Shown: positions 33,401-44,027 of the stretch, piece after piece | How the letters are laid out: each line of letters begins with the position of its first letter | How positions within the stretch are numbered: the stretch's first letter is position 1 | Source of the DNA: Tribonema minus | Taxonomy: Eukaryota > Sar > Xanthophyceae > Tribonematales > Tribonemataceae | Length of the DNA stretch: 64,000 nucleotides | Direction of reading: 5' to 3' | NCBI GenBank assembly: GCA_017506865.1 | Contig: JAFCMP010000097.1 | Location: forward strand, 62,001 to 126,000 | Position numbers and translations under genes: made by a program | The notes under the pieces: model-generated | Seen by the model: only the letters and a program-made list of their open reading frames with translations | What the model was told of the DNA's origin: nothing | Databases searched by the model: none

Positions 33401-36400
33401 AGGAAGGTTGTTTCTGTCCTGCGGCAAGCCTGAGCCATGCATATCATCACCTACTAGTAGCTCGCATTGCCTGCCCTCTGGCACATTTCAAGGCAGCGCA
33501 TCACCTGCACTTGCCACAATGCTGAATCTGCTGCATCGTCTAATACAGATGTCATGGATCACTATACATACACTCTTTGGCTACTTGGCAGTGCTGCAGC
33601 AAGTTTCAATAACCCAACCCAAACGACGAGCCACAGCCATTTGTCTTGCTCTACTGCCTCTTTAAAGTGTCACAAGGCACGCAGGCTTGCTAGCTCACTG
33701 TGCCTGTATGTGCAGCATCGCCACTGATGACGCACACCCTTGGACACTGTGCTGGTGCATGGCTTGTGGCACTTGGTCGCATAAGCAAAAGGAAGCACAG
33801 TGCCTGGCTGTAAGCGTGAGTGCCCTCATGTCTGCGGCTCACGTGCTGCTGTACGCAGGGGGTGGATACCGACGGCACTGCAGTGGGGTGGGTGCTCACC
33901 AACGAATGCCTCCAGTACACACTTACCACGTTCAGCGCCGGCAAATACATCGTCAAGCTGAATGCCGGGGGCCCCACGGAACTGGGTGGCGGCTCACTGC
34001 AGGTGCGGCACACCAGTGACTTCAAGATTGCAGTACCACCGGTACTACTGAACATTTTGGGCCTGTTACGCGTTTGCACACTTGATGAGCAGGCTTTGTC
34101 CGATTGCTGTTGCAGCCTGTTGAGAGGTTGACGGCTGCCATTACCGGTGTCAGGTTGACACTGATATTGCTGCCATGCATTCAGTGCAACGCAGATGATC
34201 CGTCTCAACTCATTGAAAGTTTGCAACAGATTCTACAGCAGTGAGGTCATACACACATCCTTCATCATTGCTAGCAATTCAAACATATTACGTACCTTAC
34301 CATGTAATGATGGCTATGTGATAGCATTGCTTCGTGCACTACGTACAACTTCAACAGTACATGTTGCATCTGACATGCCGGTACATGTTGCATACCAATA
34401 AAGCACTTGACCCGTTTGCAAACACGTTTACACTGACAATTTCTACGATCAAATACATGGGGCACATACCATAGACACACAATGGAAGTATACATGTATA
34501 TCATACCAAGCATAGGAGAACAAAGATAACAAGACTGTGAAGAGATGTCTCTGTCAACTGTTTCTGCATCAAAGGTCGGTTTGGAGCACGTGGATTTATC
34601 CCGCGTGCTTTGGCCTGGCGTTATATAATCAGTCAGTTTTTATATGTGCAAACAGGCGATGAGAGGTCATGTCGCAGGCGGACTCGAGTTGGCCACCGTT
34701 GACTGCATGATTTGCAATGAGTCTGCGACCGCACTCACAGTGTCCCTGTACTTGGTCGTCCAGTACATATTTATTCCAGTGCCAGCCTGGCAGAGCGATG
34801 TCCATGTGTCCTAAATGCTTTAGGCCCCACGTGTCCTGACGTATTTCGACCCCATTTGTGTTCGGACAGATGGACGTCTTTCCCGGCCCCGGCGCCAACG
34901 CTGGCGTCATTCCACTCCAAACCTACACCCTGGTGCACACCGCCACTGGCGGCTGGAACATCAAGCGCGACGACGTCGTCGCTACCGGCATCGACATGCC
35001 GGCAGCGCCGTTCACGATCCGCCTGACTGCGCTGAGCAGCGGCCTCAACCTGCAGGACATCACCTTTGTGCAGACTGCGCTCGCAACGGGCGGCACCGCA
35101 TCCGCCACCACCAGCAGCGGGGCGCTCACGTCTGGGTCGACTACTGGTGCAGTGGACGCAGGCACTGGCCTCCTCACGTACAAGATGCTGCTGGCCAACT
35201 ACGACTATGTGGTGCCGGGGGTGAGTGCTGGTGCACACTGCAGCATGTCAAGAACCGTAAGAAACAGTAGGTGCTTACTTCTTGATCAGACGCTGCAAGT
35301 CGGTTTGCCTCTGCGTGGCTGCCACCCTACATGCATACAACACTTTGGTGATTGTATTGGACAGAACTACAGCCCAAGTGGTAGAACAGAGATGGCGAGT
35401 GTCATTTACGGAGGCCATTGCCTTTGAGCATGTGTCAAAGTTCATGCTCTGTAGAGCACAATGGGATCTGCATTCAGCTGTCACGCCAACCAAGCACGCA
35501 GCAGTGACATTGCGGCAGCCATTGCACTTACAATGAAGGGCCTGTGGCAGCGCTCCGGGTGAGGTCATCGCACACAGCCTGCATGTGCTAGTACTTTCAG
35601 TAGTGCCAACTGGATGATGGCGGCATGAGTGAGAAGGCTCCGAGCGTGTTCAGGTGCACGTAAAACACTTGCTCCAAGAAGATTGTGACTTTCGATATTG
35701 CAGTGAAACTCGTCATATGGCAGTTTGAAGTGGTACGACGCGGTCCTGCTGTTTGCAGAGGAGGACAACATGGCCATATGATGTATCTTAGACCTTCCCT
35801 TGTGTGCATGCCAACAAGTTCGCGTGCTCTCCACTGCCAGCATCGTGACTGGGTTGCACTACATGTTGTGACCGCCCTTCGCAGGGCCTTGCCACAAATG
35901 AGGCTATCAACTACCACGACGCTGACCCGGTCAACAATGCTGGCAATGGATTCCGCGGTGGAGAGGTGAGTGCATGCCCATCAAACCCACTATGGCTGTC
36001 CGACAGTCCTGTGGACGTCACACAATTATTGAAATTAAACCTCTTTCGGAGTGTAGTGTGCGGCAGTAGACTTCTGGAAGGTCACCGTGCGTAAGCAGCG
36101 ATTGCAAATCGCTGGCCAAGTGCGCTTGACAGTGTTTCTTTTTTTGTGGTCCAGCAAAGCTGACATGGCTGCTGCTCACACGCCATCCCTCTCCTCTCTG
36201 CATGTTTGTGCATCAACCGGAGCAGCAGCGCTACTTCAAGAGCTGTGCTATAGTCCTCTCATACTCCCATGTGTTGCTGCACAGTTGCAGTGGTCGAACG
36301 GCACTGCAGCACTTGACTCTTGATGCCGCTTAATGCCCTGAACAGTCTTTATGGGTTGTTGAGCTCAATCACAATATGCAACATCCACCACCTGTACGAG

Positions 36401-39400
36401 AAGTGTACTTCAAGTTTGCATTGCGGCTCCTGTACTGGTACTGCGCGAGGTTATGCACCGTCTTACGTGATGACACTTGATTGAGCACCTTTTGGCCACT
36501 GTGAAAGTCACCACACAGCATCCGTGCTCACTTAGCAGCAAGTCAGAGCATTGCTGTGTGTGTGTAGCACTATCACACAGGCATTGATGCTGTCAGCGCA
36601 AGCACTCGCTAGCCTGGAAGTAATTGCAGAGAGCCTTGCCTGATGTGCCACGCACTTTCCAGCACATGTCACAAGCAAGCTGCAAAGACTGTCGGACGCA
36701 GTTGCTTACTGCAATCATCCACATCTAACCTGCTCTGAGCTGCGGCTGTGCCCGTCATCAAAACGGGTGTTGGAGGTGCTGCTGCTTTTCCCACATCAAC
36801 ACTGGCCTGACCTATTAGCTGCCGTTTGGCGCTTGCTGGTGTAATGCTCCAGGCGGTCGACGCAACCGCCGACGAAATCGGTTGGGCAAGGGTTGGAGAT
36901 TGGACGCAGTACACCGTTGCCGACTTCAAGAGTGGCCGCTACAAGTTAGAGCTGACCGCATGTGGCCCCAACGACATTGCAGTGCCAGGCGGCAGCATCA
37001 GAGTGAGTCACCGTCCAAATAACTACGCATGTTTGAAATCCATCCCCAGCCTGCTGGCTGGACATGCGGTTGTGTGATGGTTGCTGCCTACAGCTGCTGA
37101 CGCTGATGAAGTCGGAGTGCCTGTGTTTGAAATCACAAAGCCTGCCGGAGCTGCAGCTGTGGCAGTGGCGTGCAAACCATTGCCACTCACCAGTCCAGTA
37201 GCAGCACGTGCCTGCTTTTTGCTTCTCTTCAACTGCCTTCAGCAGCATTTGAATTGCGCTCTACTTGCACGGACCGCGCGCATGTTACAGCAATATCGAC
37301 CCTAAGTTGAGACTTTGCTGCTGCTTGTCTGTGTGGCCACTGTGGCATGTTCCCAGCTGGATTTCTTCCAAAATCCGGGCCCAAACATTGCCACCCAGCC
37401 CTTGGCTACCGTTAATATGGTGCACAGCTCCACTGGTGGCTGGGCCATCCCTGGCACACAAACGTCTGCCGGTGCGGAGGCGTTCGTTTTGCCGGCAGCG
37501 CCTTTCACCGTGCGTGTGACCACAACCAGGGAAGGCCTCAACCTGAGGTCCCTGACTTTTACGGAGGTACCCGCGCCAGCAACAGTGGAGGGCACCGTGG
37601 AGGCTGAGCAGTTTGACAGAGGGGGTGCAGGTGAGTCGGCAGTATCTCCAGCCCGCTCATCATTATACACTGTGCGCTCCCTGGCCGCAAAGGACGGCAA
37701 CCTGCGTGGTATTGCACTGTGCTGATGCACTGGCCTTCCGGGCAGAGGGGCTGCCATTGCAGGCTGTGGCGCACCAACTGTGGCAACGCGGGCGTTGTGC
37801 CCAGCCATGGAAGCACCTGGGGTTAGCAACCTCTGTAGAGCGTGTTGTATGTGTATGAACACTGCGTGCAGCAGCACCATTGTGAGATTTCCATGCTATC
37901 ACTGCCTTGAGCTGCTGTGTGGGAGCTTGAAGCGATTGTCAGATTTTGTATTTATGTTATTGTAGGCTTGGCTCATTTGTGGTTGTCCTACTCTTGCGTG
38001 CATGCGACAGGCTTTGGTTACCAGGACACCACCCCAGCCAACACAGGCGGCGCCACTTACCGCACCCTCGAGGGTGTGGATCTTGCAGCCTGCAAATCTG
38101 CATCTTGCAACGCTTACACTGTGGCCGCTGCTGCTGGAGAGTGGCTCAAGTACACCATTCAGGCACGCTTGCACTTGTGCGCAGTGCCACATGGGCATGA
38201 CCATATGCTTGACAGTTGGCTCCACTACTATAAACGCTAGTGGCGCTCCCTGCATCATGTTGGCAGGAAACAGGTGACCATGCTGGCCCTGGCAACTCTC
38301 GATGAGGCATGGGATGCGCCACTAGGTGCAGCAACTGCAGCAACGATCACTGTGACATCGCTATATTCTGGTCACGCTCAGGCACTTGCACGATGCCTCA
38401 CGGGATGTTGTGCAATCAGGGACAGGGCTGACTTGGGGCGAGAACAACAAATCGATTGTCATTTCGCGTGACGAGCACCATAGCCAAAGACAGTATATGT
38501 GGCAGAGCCCACGTGCTTGGGATCCAAGGCTATGATTTCTTGCGTGGGCAAGACACCAGGCACGATAGCCTTTAGAAGTGCGCCCAGCTGCTTGAATCAA
38601 ATGTCCCCGCTTGCCTGCAGATGACGGCAAGCAGTTGGAGGGGCTGCGCATCAAACTGTTGTGAACAAAGCGACAGGAGTGTAACAAGTGTCGCTGCACT
38701 GTGTTGTCGCTCGCCCGGCGCCAACAGGTCACCCAGGCTGGCACATACACTGCTTCTCTGAAGCTGGCCACAGGCGCCGCAGCAGCAACAAACCGCCTCA
38801 GGAGGACTGCTGTGGCCGAAACTTCTTCGGATGGGCAAGTCAACTTCAACAATGGCATTGAGTCAAAGACAGGCGGCAAGGCCGAGCAGGCGCGCAACTT
38901 GGCCCTCACTGACACACCGCCTACCCTCAACGGTGTCAACGTCTACGCCTTTGTGGTAGTGGTGCCTGGCAGGTGCAAGGACGTTGTGGACCCCGTGTGC
39001 ACCACTGGCGCACCCATACCATATGCGGTGAGTGCAATTGACACTGCCACTTCACGCAGTGCCGAGACATGGGCCATGTGAGCTGCTCTGTGGACTGATG
39101 CAGGCATGTGCTGTGGCCTCGGAACTCAGTAACCAATTGCATTCATCTTGGTCTGATGCGCTACCACCTGACGCAGAAGTTTTCCAGAGGTGCAAAGGAC
39201 ATCTTCAAACTGCTGTGAGTTTTCGTCTTGCATGTGTGCTGTGTGCACGTATTGCCACTGTCAATGAGCGAGGTCAACCTGGTGTGACGCAGCATGCCAG
39301 TGACCCATTAGCATTTTGAGCACTTTACCTTTTGGCGAGCAGGTGCCCTTGGTATCTGTAGTCCTACCTCACAACAGACTGACGGGACCGGGCATGGGCA

Positions 39401-42400
39401 CATATGGCCTTGAAATTGCCATGCCACAACTGTCGCATTGTCGGGCTTGTTTACTCGCCTGCTAGTGGCAGCGCGGGATACATGCATGTGTCCGAAGTGC
39501 AATTTTAGCCACAGATAACGTTGCTGCTGCCAAGTCTGACTCCCGTCTACCTTGCCTTGTTGGGGTTGCCTTTGCAGGGCTCTACGACCAATTTCGTCAG
39601 CGTGGCAGCGCCCGCAGCATACAACATGCAGCTCACCGAGGGCTTTGCCTGCTTGAAGCTGTGCACAGCACGCGACAACTTCTACATTGACAGCGTTGCG
39701 CTCATGAAGGTGCTACCCCCTACCCCGGCACCTACCGCAGCACCAATCACGCTGGCCCCTACCACAGCGCCGACCACCCCAGCCCCTACCGCAGCACCGA
39801 CCACGTTGGCCCGAACCGCAGCACCAACCACGCTAGCCCCTACCGCAGCACCGACCACGTTAGCCCCTACCTCAGCACCGACCACGTTGGCCCCTACTCC
39901 CGCACCAACCACGCTGCCCCCTACCCCCGCACCGACCACGCTGGCCCCTACCCCAGCACCGACCACGCTGGCCCCTACACCAGCACCAACCACGCGAGCC
40001 CCTACCGCAGCACCAACCGTCCCCGCTGTGCTGATCACGGGGCCGGTGGAGAGTGTGGTGGACAAGACCAGCGGCCTTCCAACGTACAAGATTACGCTCT
40101 CCAACTACGACTACGTGGACGGGGTAAGCGCTCATGCACGTTCAGGCCTGTGCACTTCAGCTGCATGTTTGGACCCACTGATTGCCCCCCTGCTCATTGA
40201 GGAGGGACATTGCTTCAAAAGCTCAGCCTGGCAGGCGCGCTTTTAACTTTCTTGCAGGTTGCCCTTGAGTTTTTGTTACACCGCTGACTTGTCGTGTTGT
40301 CTCTTGTGTGTGGTCCAGGGCATCAACACCAACGTCAACTACTTCGATAGGGATGCAGCAAACAAGGGCGATGCCACCTTCCGCGGCAACCAGGTGGGCT
40401 GCGTACACAGCATTACATTTAGAAAATTAACGCATAGCACATGCTGCACCACTTGCACAGCTGCCATCGCTGATTGTCTCCCTGGTAGGAGGTGCACGAT
40501 CACGCCACAGGGTTCATCACTTGAGTAGTATCGCACCCTTCTACGTCGAGGTACTGGCAACGTGAACATAGCACAAATACAGCCAGCGTATACAGGTCCG
40601 TACACAGGTTGCCTGTGTTTTTGATCCACACTACCTGAAACGTTTGGGGGTGGCCCAGGCTGCTAGCATCAGCCTTACGCTGTCACTATAATCCCGCTGT
40701 GTGGCTCAAGCCATGACCCTGCACAACACATCGTGCGCTGACAGCTAGGGAGAGTGGGAGGATTAGGGGTGAAGGTGGATTGGGATTAAGGTTAACATCG
40801 TATTAAGGTTCCAGACTATCGCAGGACATCTTCATCTGGGCGTTCAAGTTGCGAATGTACTACAGTAGGTACTGGTGTTGACCACTGGATTGCATTCTTC
40901 AGCAAATATGAGCCAGGCCACAGATGAAGAACAGGCCCAGCATGTCATGCACAACACTCTTGGCAGCGTATGCTACCTGGGTATAATGCTGCAGTTCTGT
41001 TTCGGTCCGAGATCGCACTGATGTGATGCGCACCGTACAGTTAGCAGACTGCACACCGTACAGTAGCAGACGTGGTACAGATGCTGAATTGCAGCACCGG
41101 GACATGGCACAAGCTAGCGTAACATTGCTGTAGGCAAAGCCGTGCCGCTGCTGCACAGTACGCACTGATACTGCAACCAATAACCCACTAAATCACTCTT
41201 GATCTCGTTTTGGCTTACTGCGCACGACACGGCACAAAGGGTCGATGCCACCGCAGGCATTGTCAGCTGGACGGAGGTTGGCGAGTGGACACAGTACACC
41301 GTTGCGAACTTCAAGGCTGGTACTTACAAGATTGAGCTGGCTGCATGCGGACCAACGGAGCTCGGCGGCGGTGCAGTAACGGTGGGTGCCATCTCATACA
41401 AGTCCGGCCATCAGACGTTTGAATGCATGTGACAGGAATTTCGTTCACTGCACTCATTTTGAGGCATTGTGCAGCGGCTTAATCCGACATGCCCCGATTT
41501 CGGGTATGAACCAAGGTCATGAAAACATGCCTGAACATGCTGCAACTCGAAGAGTTCGCTGGACTTGGGAATTGTCCTAGGTGCACTACCTGCAGACCTG
41601 GAGTTCAAGTTAAACTGAATGTAATTGCGTTGCAGAGCACACACCCTGTCACAGCTGCGAATCTCAGTTTTCATGCACTAAACGGCCTGACGCTGCAAAG
41701 CAGGGCTTTGCTTTGGCAGGGTCACATGCGCATTGGCGACTGCAGCACACTTCATTTGACGGAAGGGCACACCACTTCCTCTGATGCAAGGGCACTGGCA
41801 GAAGGCCGCAGCATGTTATCACGGCCATATGTTTGGGCTTTGAATGGGGGGTGCTCTTTCTGCACCAGCTTGAACTTCAACTCCCGCTGCACTTCGCCCC
41901 ACAGCTGGACTTCTTCTCACAGCCAGGCGCAAACGCGAACGCCGCGCCTCTCAAGACCGTCGTACTGAACCACGCCGCCACTGGCGGCTGGGATGCTCCG
42001 ACCGTCGAGAGCTCGCTCGGCGCCGCATCAGTGGTTCTGCCCGTGGGTCCGTTCACCGTGCGCATGACAGTCATCAAAGCGGGCCTGAACGTGTTCTACC
42101 TGGCGTTCACCCAGCTGCCGGCCGCCATTGTGCCAGCTTACCCCGGCCTGATGTCTCCCGTGGCGGGCGTGACTGTGGACAACGCCGGCATGAGCAAGTA
42201 CTTCATCCTGCTGGCGGAGTATGACTACGTTCCTGGGGTGAGTGCGCGCAGAAGGAGTGGTACCAGGAGGTGTGTTTTGCACAGTGGCCAGCGCATGCTT
42301 CAATCAGCTTTATGCTGAGGTGTACTTGATTAAGACACTCTGAGTGCGGTCTGGTGGTTGTCAGTAAACGTGCCAGGCAACCAAACATGTGTGCTGTCAA

Positions 42401-44027
42401 CTGCCAACACACAGGTAGTGTGCTGTCAACTGCCAATACACAGGTAGCCAGATAAGCTGCATTTGCAGGCACTATTATGGCAGCACATGGGCAATCGAAG
42501 CAGACTGCAAACCACTGTGCTTGTAGTGTTTGAAATTGGACGGATTGCATTGATTGGCCTGAAACTTCGGAAATCTTCAGAAGAAGAGAGTTCCGGAAGG
42601 CACCTCTTGTGTTGTAGTACTTCAAAGTAGATTACAAGGAATCACAACTCAACGTGCCGCTACGCCAACTCACCTATGCGCTGACATGCAAGCCCTGCCT
42701 CTAGCGCCGTGGCCGTGCACTAACAGCATGCCCATGTGTACTTCTGTCTGCCCATGTGTATCTCCGCCAGGCGGCCAACGATCCCACTCACTACCACGAC
42801 ACTGACGTCCAAAACAAGGCTAGCACCACTTACCGCCTTGGCGAGGTGAGAACGTGCACTGCATGACATTCAAATGATACTCCAAATATGTTCACGGCTC
42901 ACAAGGACTTGTGTAAATGCTTTTGCCTGCAGGGTAGCTAGTCGTGGACACTGGCCTGACCATGACAGTGCCGTGAATTTGCTGTGCCACTGTGAGACAC
43001 TTTGCCATGCACGCACACGCATCTCATGCAACATTGTGGATGCAGGAACCTAACACTCAACTCTTGCAATGCGCCTACTGGATGCTGTGCGTGCCGCATG
43101 CATCAGGGAGTGGATGCGGCTGGGAACATGTGGGGCAATGTTGGATTCATCGCTGCGGGAGAATACACACAGTACACGCTCGCCACCTTCAAGGCTGGCA
43201 AGTATGTGCCGTACCTCAGCGCGGCAGGCCCGCCGGTGCTTGGTGGCTGCACCATTCAGGTCGGTGCATAATCCGCTGTGTCTATGCAACCCTAATTAGA
43301 GTCTTGGTCTGATGCGGCAGACATGAGTGAGATGTGCGTGCAGGAACAGGGCGCTGTTGCAGTGTATGTGCTTGCTTTTGTGTGCATGAACGTGTACAGA
43401 GTCTACTGGCCACACGTTTCAGAAGCGTTCAAGAAGGTTCTCTGACTACATGGACATTTGAGTTTTCTGCACCTGATAGCGCGTCTGACTCCATCGTGAG
43501 CTTAATTTGACAGCAACTTGAGCATATGCAGAAACCAATGTACCGTAGTTGCGTGCTGCTTCCCTGGTCATACGTCGCAGCTTTGCACCGTGGTATATGC
43601 TACACAACTGCCTGCTGTGCAAATTGTATGTGCCCTGAGTGCGACCTACTGATACATCGCAACAGTATTCATGGAAACCTAAGCATGTACCGTAAAGCGC
43701 TGCCCAGTCGCACGTGGCTGTGAGCTTAGCACTTGTCTGAGACAGGTAGTAGCGGTACAAGCGTTGACGGTGGCTGCATGAGTAACGTGCTGTCCCTTCC
43801 TAATGCATGCGCAGCTGGACTTCTTCAAGAGCCCGGGGCCAAACACCAGCGTGCAGCCGTTCCTCACGATGACAGTGCAGCACGCTGCCACAATTGACTG
43901 GGGCGACTACAGCGACAGCCCTGCCATACCCGCTGCGGCGGTTCCAGCAGGTCCATGGACACTGCGTGTGAGCACAACCAAGGCGGGCTGCAACTACAGG
44001 AGCCTGTCCTTTGTGCAGACCAGCTAG
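24410..44027 (+). CDS. HHIP-like protein: folate-receptor-like region, glucose/sorbosone dehydrogenase domain, five CBM6-like modules
   Basis: Exons (plus strand): 24410-24499 (tentative), 25356-25568, 26686-26879, 27956-28200, 28522-28614, 29194-29414, 29759-29814, 30430-30555, 31145-31203, 31541-31642, 32509-32735, 33146-33220, 33859-34002, 34870-35220, 35885-35965, 36853-37002, 37357-37630, 38011-38162, 38728-39027, 39578-40123, 40319-40393, 41240-41381, 41905-42237, 42771-42845, 43107-43259, 43815-44027 (TAG). About 1,560 aa. Phases agree at all but two places: the join to exon 25356 and the exon at 41240. Domains: Cys-rich VCGECHPWSLHLY; propeller motifs EQGLLSMAFSPDF, FHKAGQL (probable catalytic His), LKGKMLRI, EVWAYGFRNPWR, GASIIGGFVYSG, EDSNGEVYIV; then CBM6 modules. 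Likely a secreted or cell-surface PQQ-type sugar dehydrogenase that binds polysaccharide. The true 5' end and signal peptide were not found. Confidence 0.85.
25356..25568 (+). other. Folate-receptor/HHIP-like Cys-rich exon
   Basis: This exon encodes 71 aa beginning VVCGECHPWSLHLY and running through DFCAQYYSACAKAL and ADYCDRV. The pattern C-x2-C-x-P-W/Y...L-Y...C-x2-Y-Y-x2-C matches the region of HHIP/HHIPL proteins that precedes their propeller. The candidate upstream exon 24410-24499 (SACCDATREQYL) supplies the Cys-Cys pair seen earlier in that domain. An exon between them is probably missing from the model; 24648 onwards (NHMPPCSMLRTAHEA) is a possible one. Confidence 0.65.
26686..32600 (+). 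other. Glucose/sorbosone dehydrogenase (PQQ) beta-propeller domain
   Basis: Nine exons join in phase from 26686 to 32509 to give a continuous GSDH domain. The blade landmarks occur in family order: KLPGPVTGMYIRPG, ILDITDRVI, EQGLLSMAFSPDFL, YFYVYY, DFHKAGQLMFEPG, LYLPTG, SLKGKMLRI, EVWAYGFRNPWR, CGDVG, NGNHGWPYYEG, PPVYQYCH, GASIIGGFVYSG, GHYLFADYATGGIVHL, EDSNGEVYIV. Soluble members oxidise sugars with PQQ; HHIP-type members have lost activity in animals. Whether this one is catalytic is inferred only from the retained His. Confidence 0.88.
31206..31268. repeat. 29-bp tandem pair in an HHIP-like gene intron
   Basis: TGAATGACTGCCTTGCCGGG and its near copy follow each other directly after the exon ending 31203, with GTGCATTC in both. 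Intronic. Confidence 0.75.
33146..35220 (+). repeat. CBM6-like module 1 (three exons)
   Basis: Exons 33146-33220 (HYSDLDDVNDAGAGYRG), 33859-34002 (GVDTDGTAVGW, QYTLTTFSAGKYIVKL) and 34870-35220 (DVFPGPGANAG, PFTIRLTALSSGLNLQDITF). The preceding exon supplies the opening TTYLIHLWEYDYEPLLG. All introns are phase 0. The fold is that of carbohydrate-binding beta-sandwiches of family 6/35; the ligand is unknown. Confidence 0.75.
35885..37630 (+). repeat. CBM6-like module 2 (three exons)
   Basis: Exons 35885-35965 (INYHDADPVNNAGNGFRGGE), 36853-37002 (AVDATADEIGW, GDWTQYTVADFKSGRYKLEL) and 37357-37630 (LDFFQNPGPN, PFTVRVTTTREGLNLRSLTF). Same three-exon plan and intron phases as module 1. The last exon runs on into the start of module 3 (VEAEQFDRGGAG) and ends in phase 1. 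Confidence 0.78.
38011..39700 (+). repeat. CBM6 module 3, the most canonical copy
   Basis: Exons 38011-38162 (GYQDTTPANTGGATYR, EGVDLAACKS, GEWLKYTIQ), 38728-39027 (VTQAGTYTASLKLATG) and the start of 39578 (STTNFVSVAAP, NFYIDSVALM). With the preceding EAEQFD this gives the textbook CBM6 pattern, including N.GG.YR..EGVD and GEWL.YT. It is clearly more distant from the other four modules than they are from each other. Confidence 0.85.
39705..40020 (+). repeat. Thr/Pro/Ala linker repeat, 9-residue unit
   Basis: Roughly eleven tandem 27-bp units encode variants of A-P-T-A-A-P-T-T-L. This is a flexible, probably O-glycosylated linker separating the third binding module from the last two. Unit-to-unit changes are mostly synonymous or Ala/Pro/Ser swaps. 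Confidence 0.92.
40319..42237 (+). repeat. CBM6-like module 4 (three exons)
   Basis: Exons 40319-40393 (NVNYFDRDAANKGDATFRG), about 41240-41381 (VDATAGIVSW, GEWTQYTVANFKAGTYKIEL) and 41905-42237 (LDFFSQPGAN, PFTVRMTVIKAGLNV). The middle exon is bounded upstream by the only AG available, which would need a phase-2 donor, whereas the preceding exon ends in phase 0. An unseen small exon or an unusual splice site is needed. Confidence 0.72.
42388..42446. repeat. 29-bp tandem pair in an HHIP-like gene intron
   Basis: GTGTGCTGTCAACTGCCAA plus ACACAGGTA occurs twice in succession. Intronic, near identical. Confidence 0.75.
42771..44027 (+). repeat. CBM6-like module 5 (three exons), C-terminus
   Basis: Exons 42771-42845 (AANDPTHYHDTDVQNKASTT), 43107-43259 (GVDAAGNMW, GEYTQYTLATFKAGKYVPYL) and 43815-44027 (LDFFKSPGPN, PWTLRVSTTKAGCNYRSLSF), ending in TAG directly after the last strand. 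No membrane anchor follows, consistent with secretion. Confidence 0.8.

Noticed and set aside
39350-39480. Possible extra exon reading VPLVSVVLPHNRLTGPG
   Set aside because: No usable donor in the right phase; the neighbouring exons join directly to form a normal CBM6 end.
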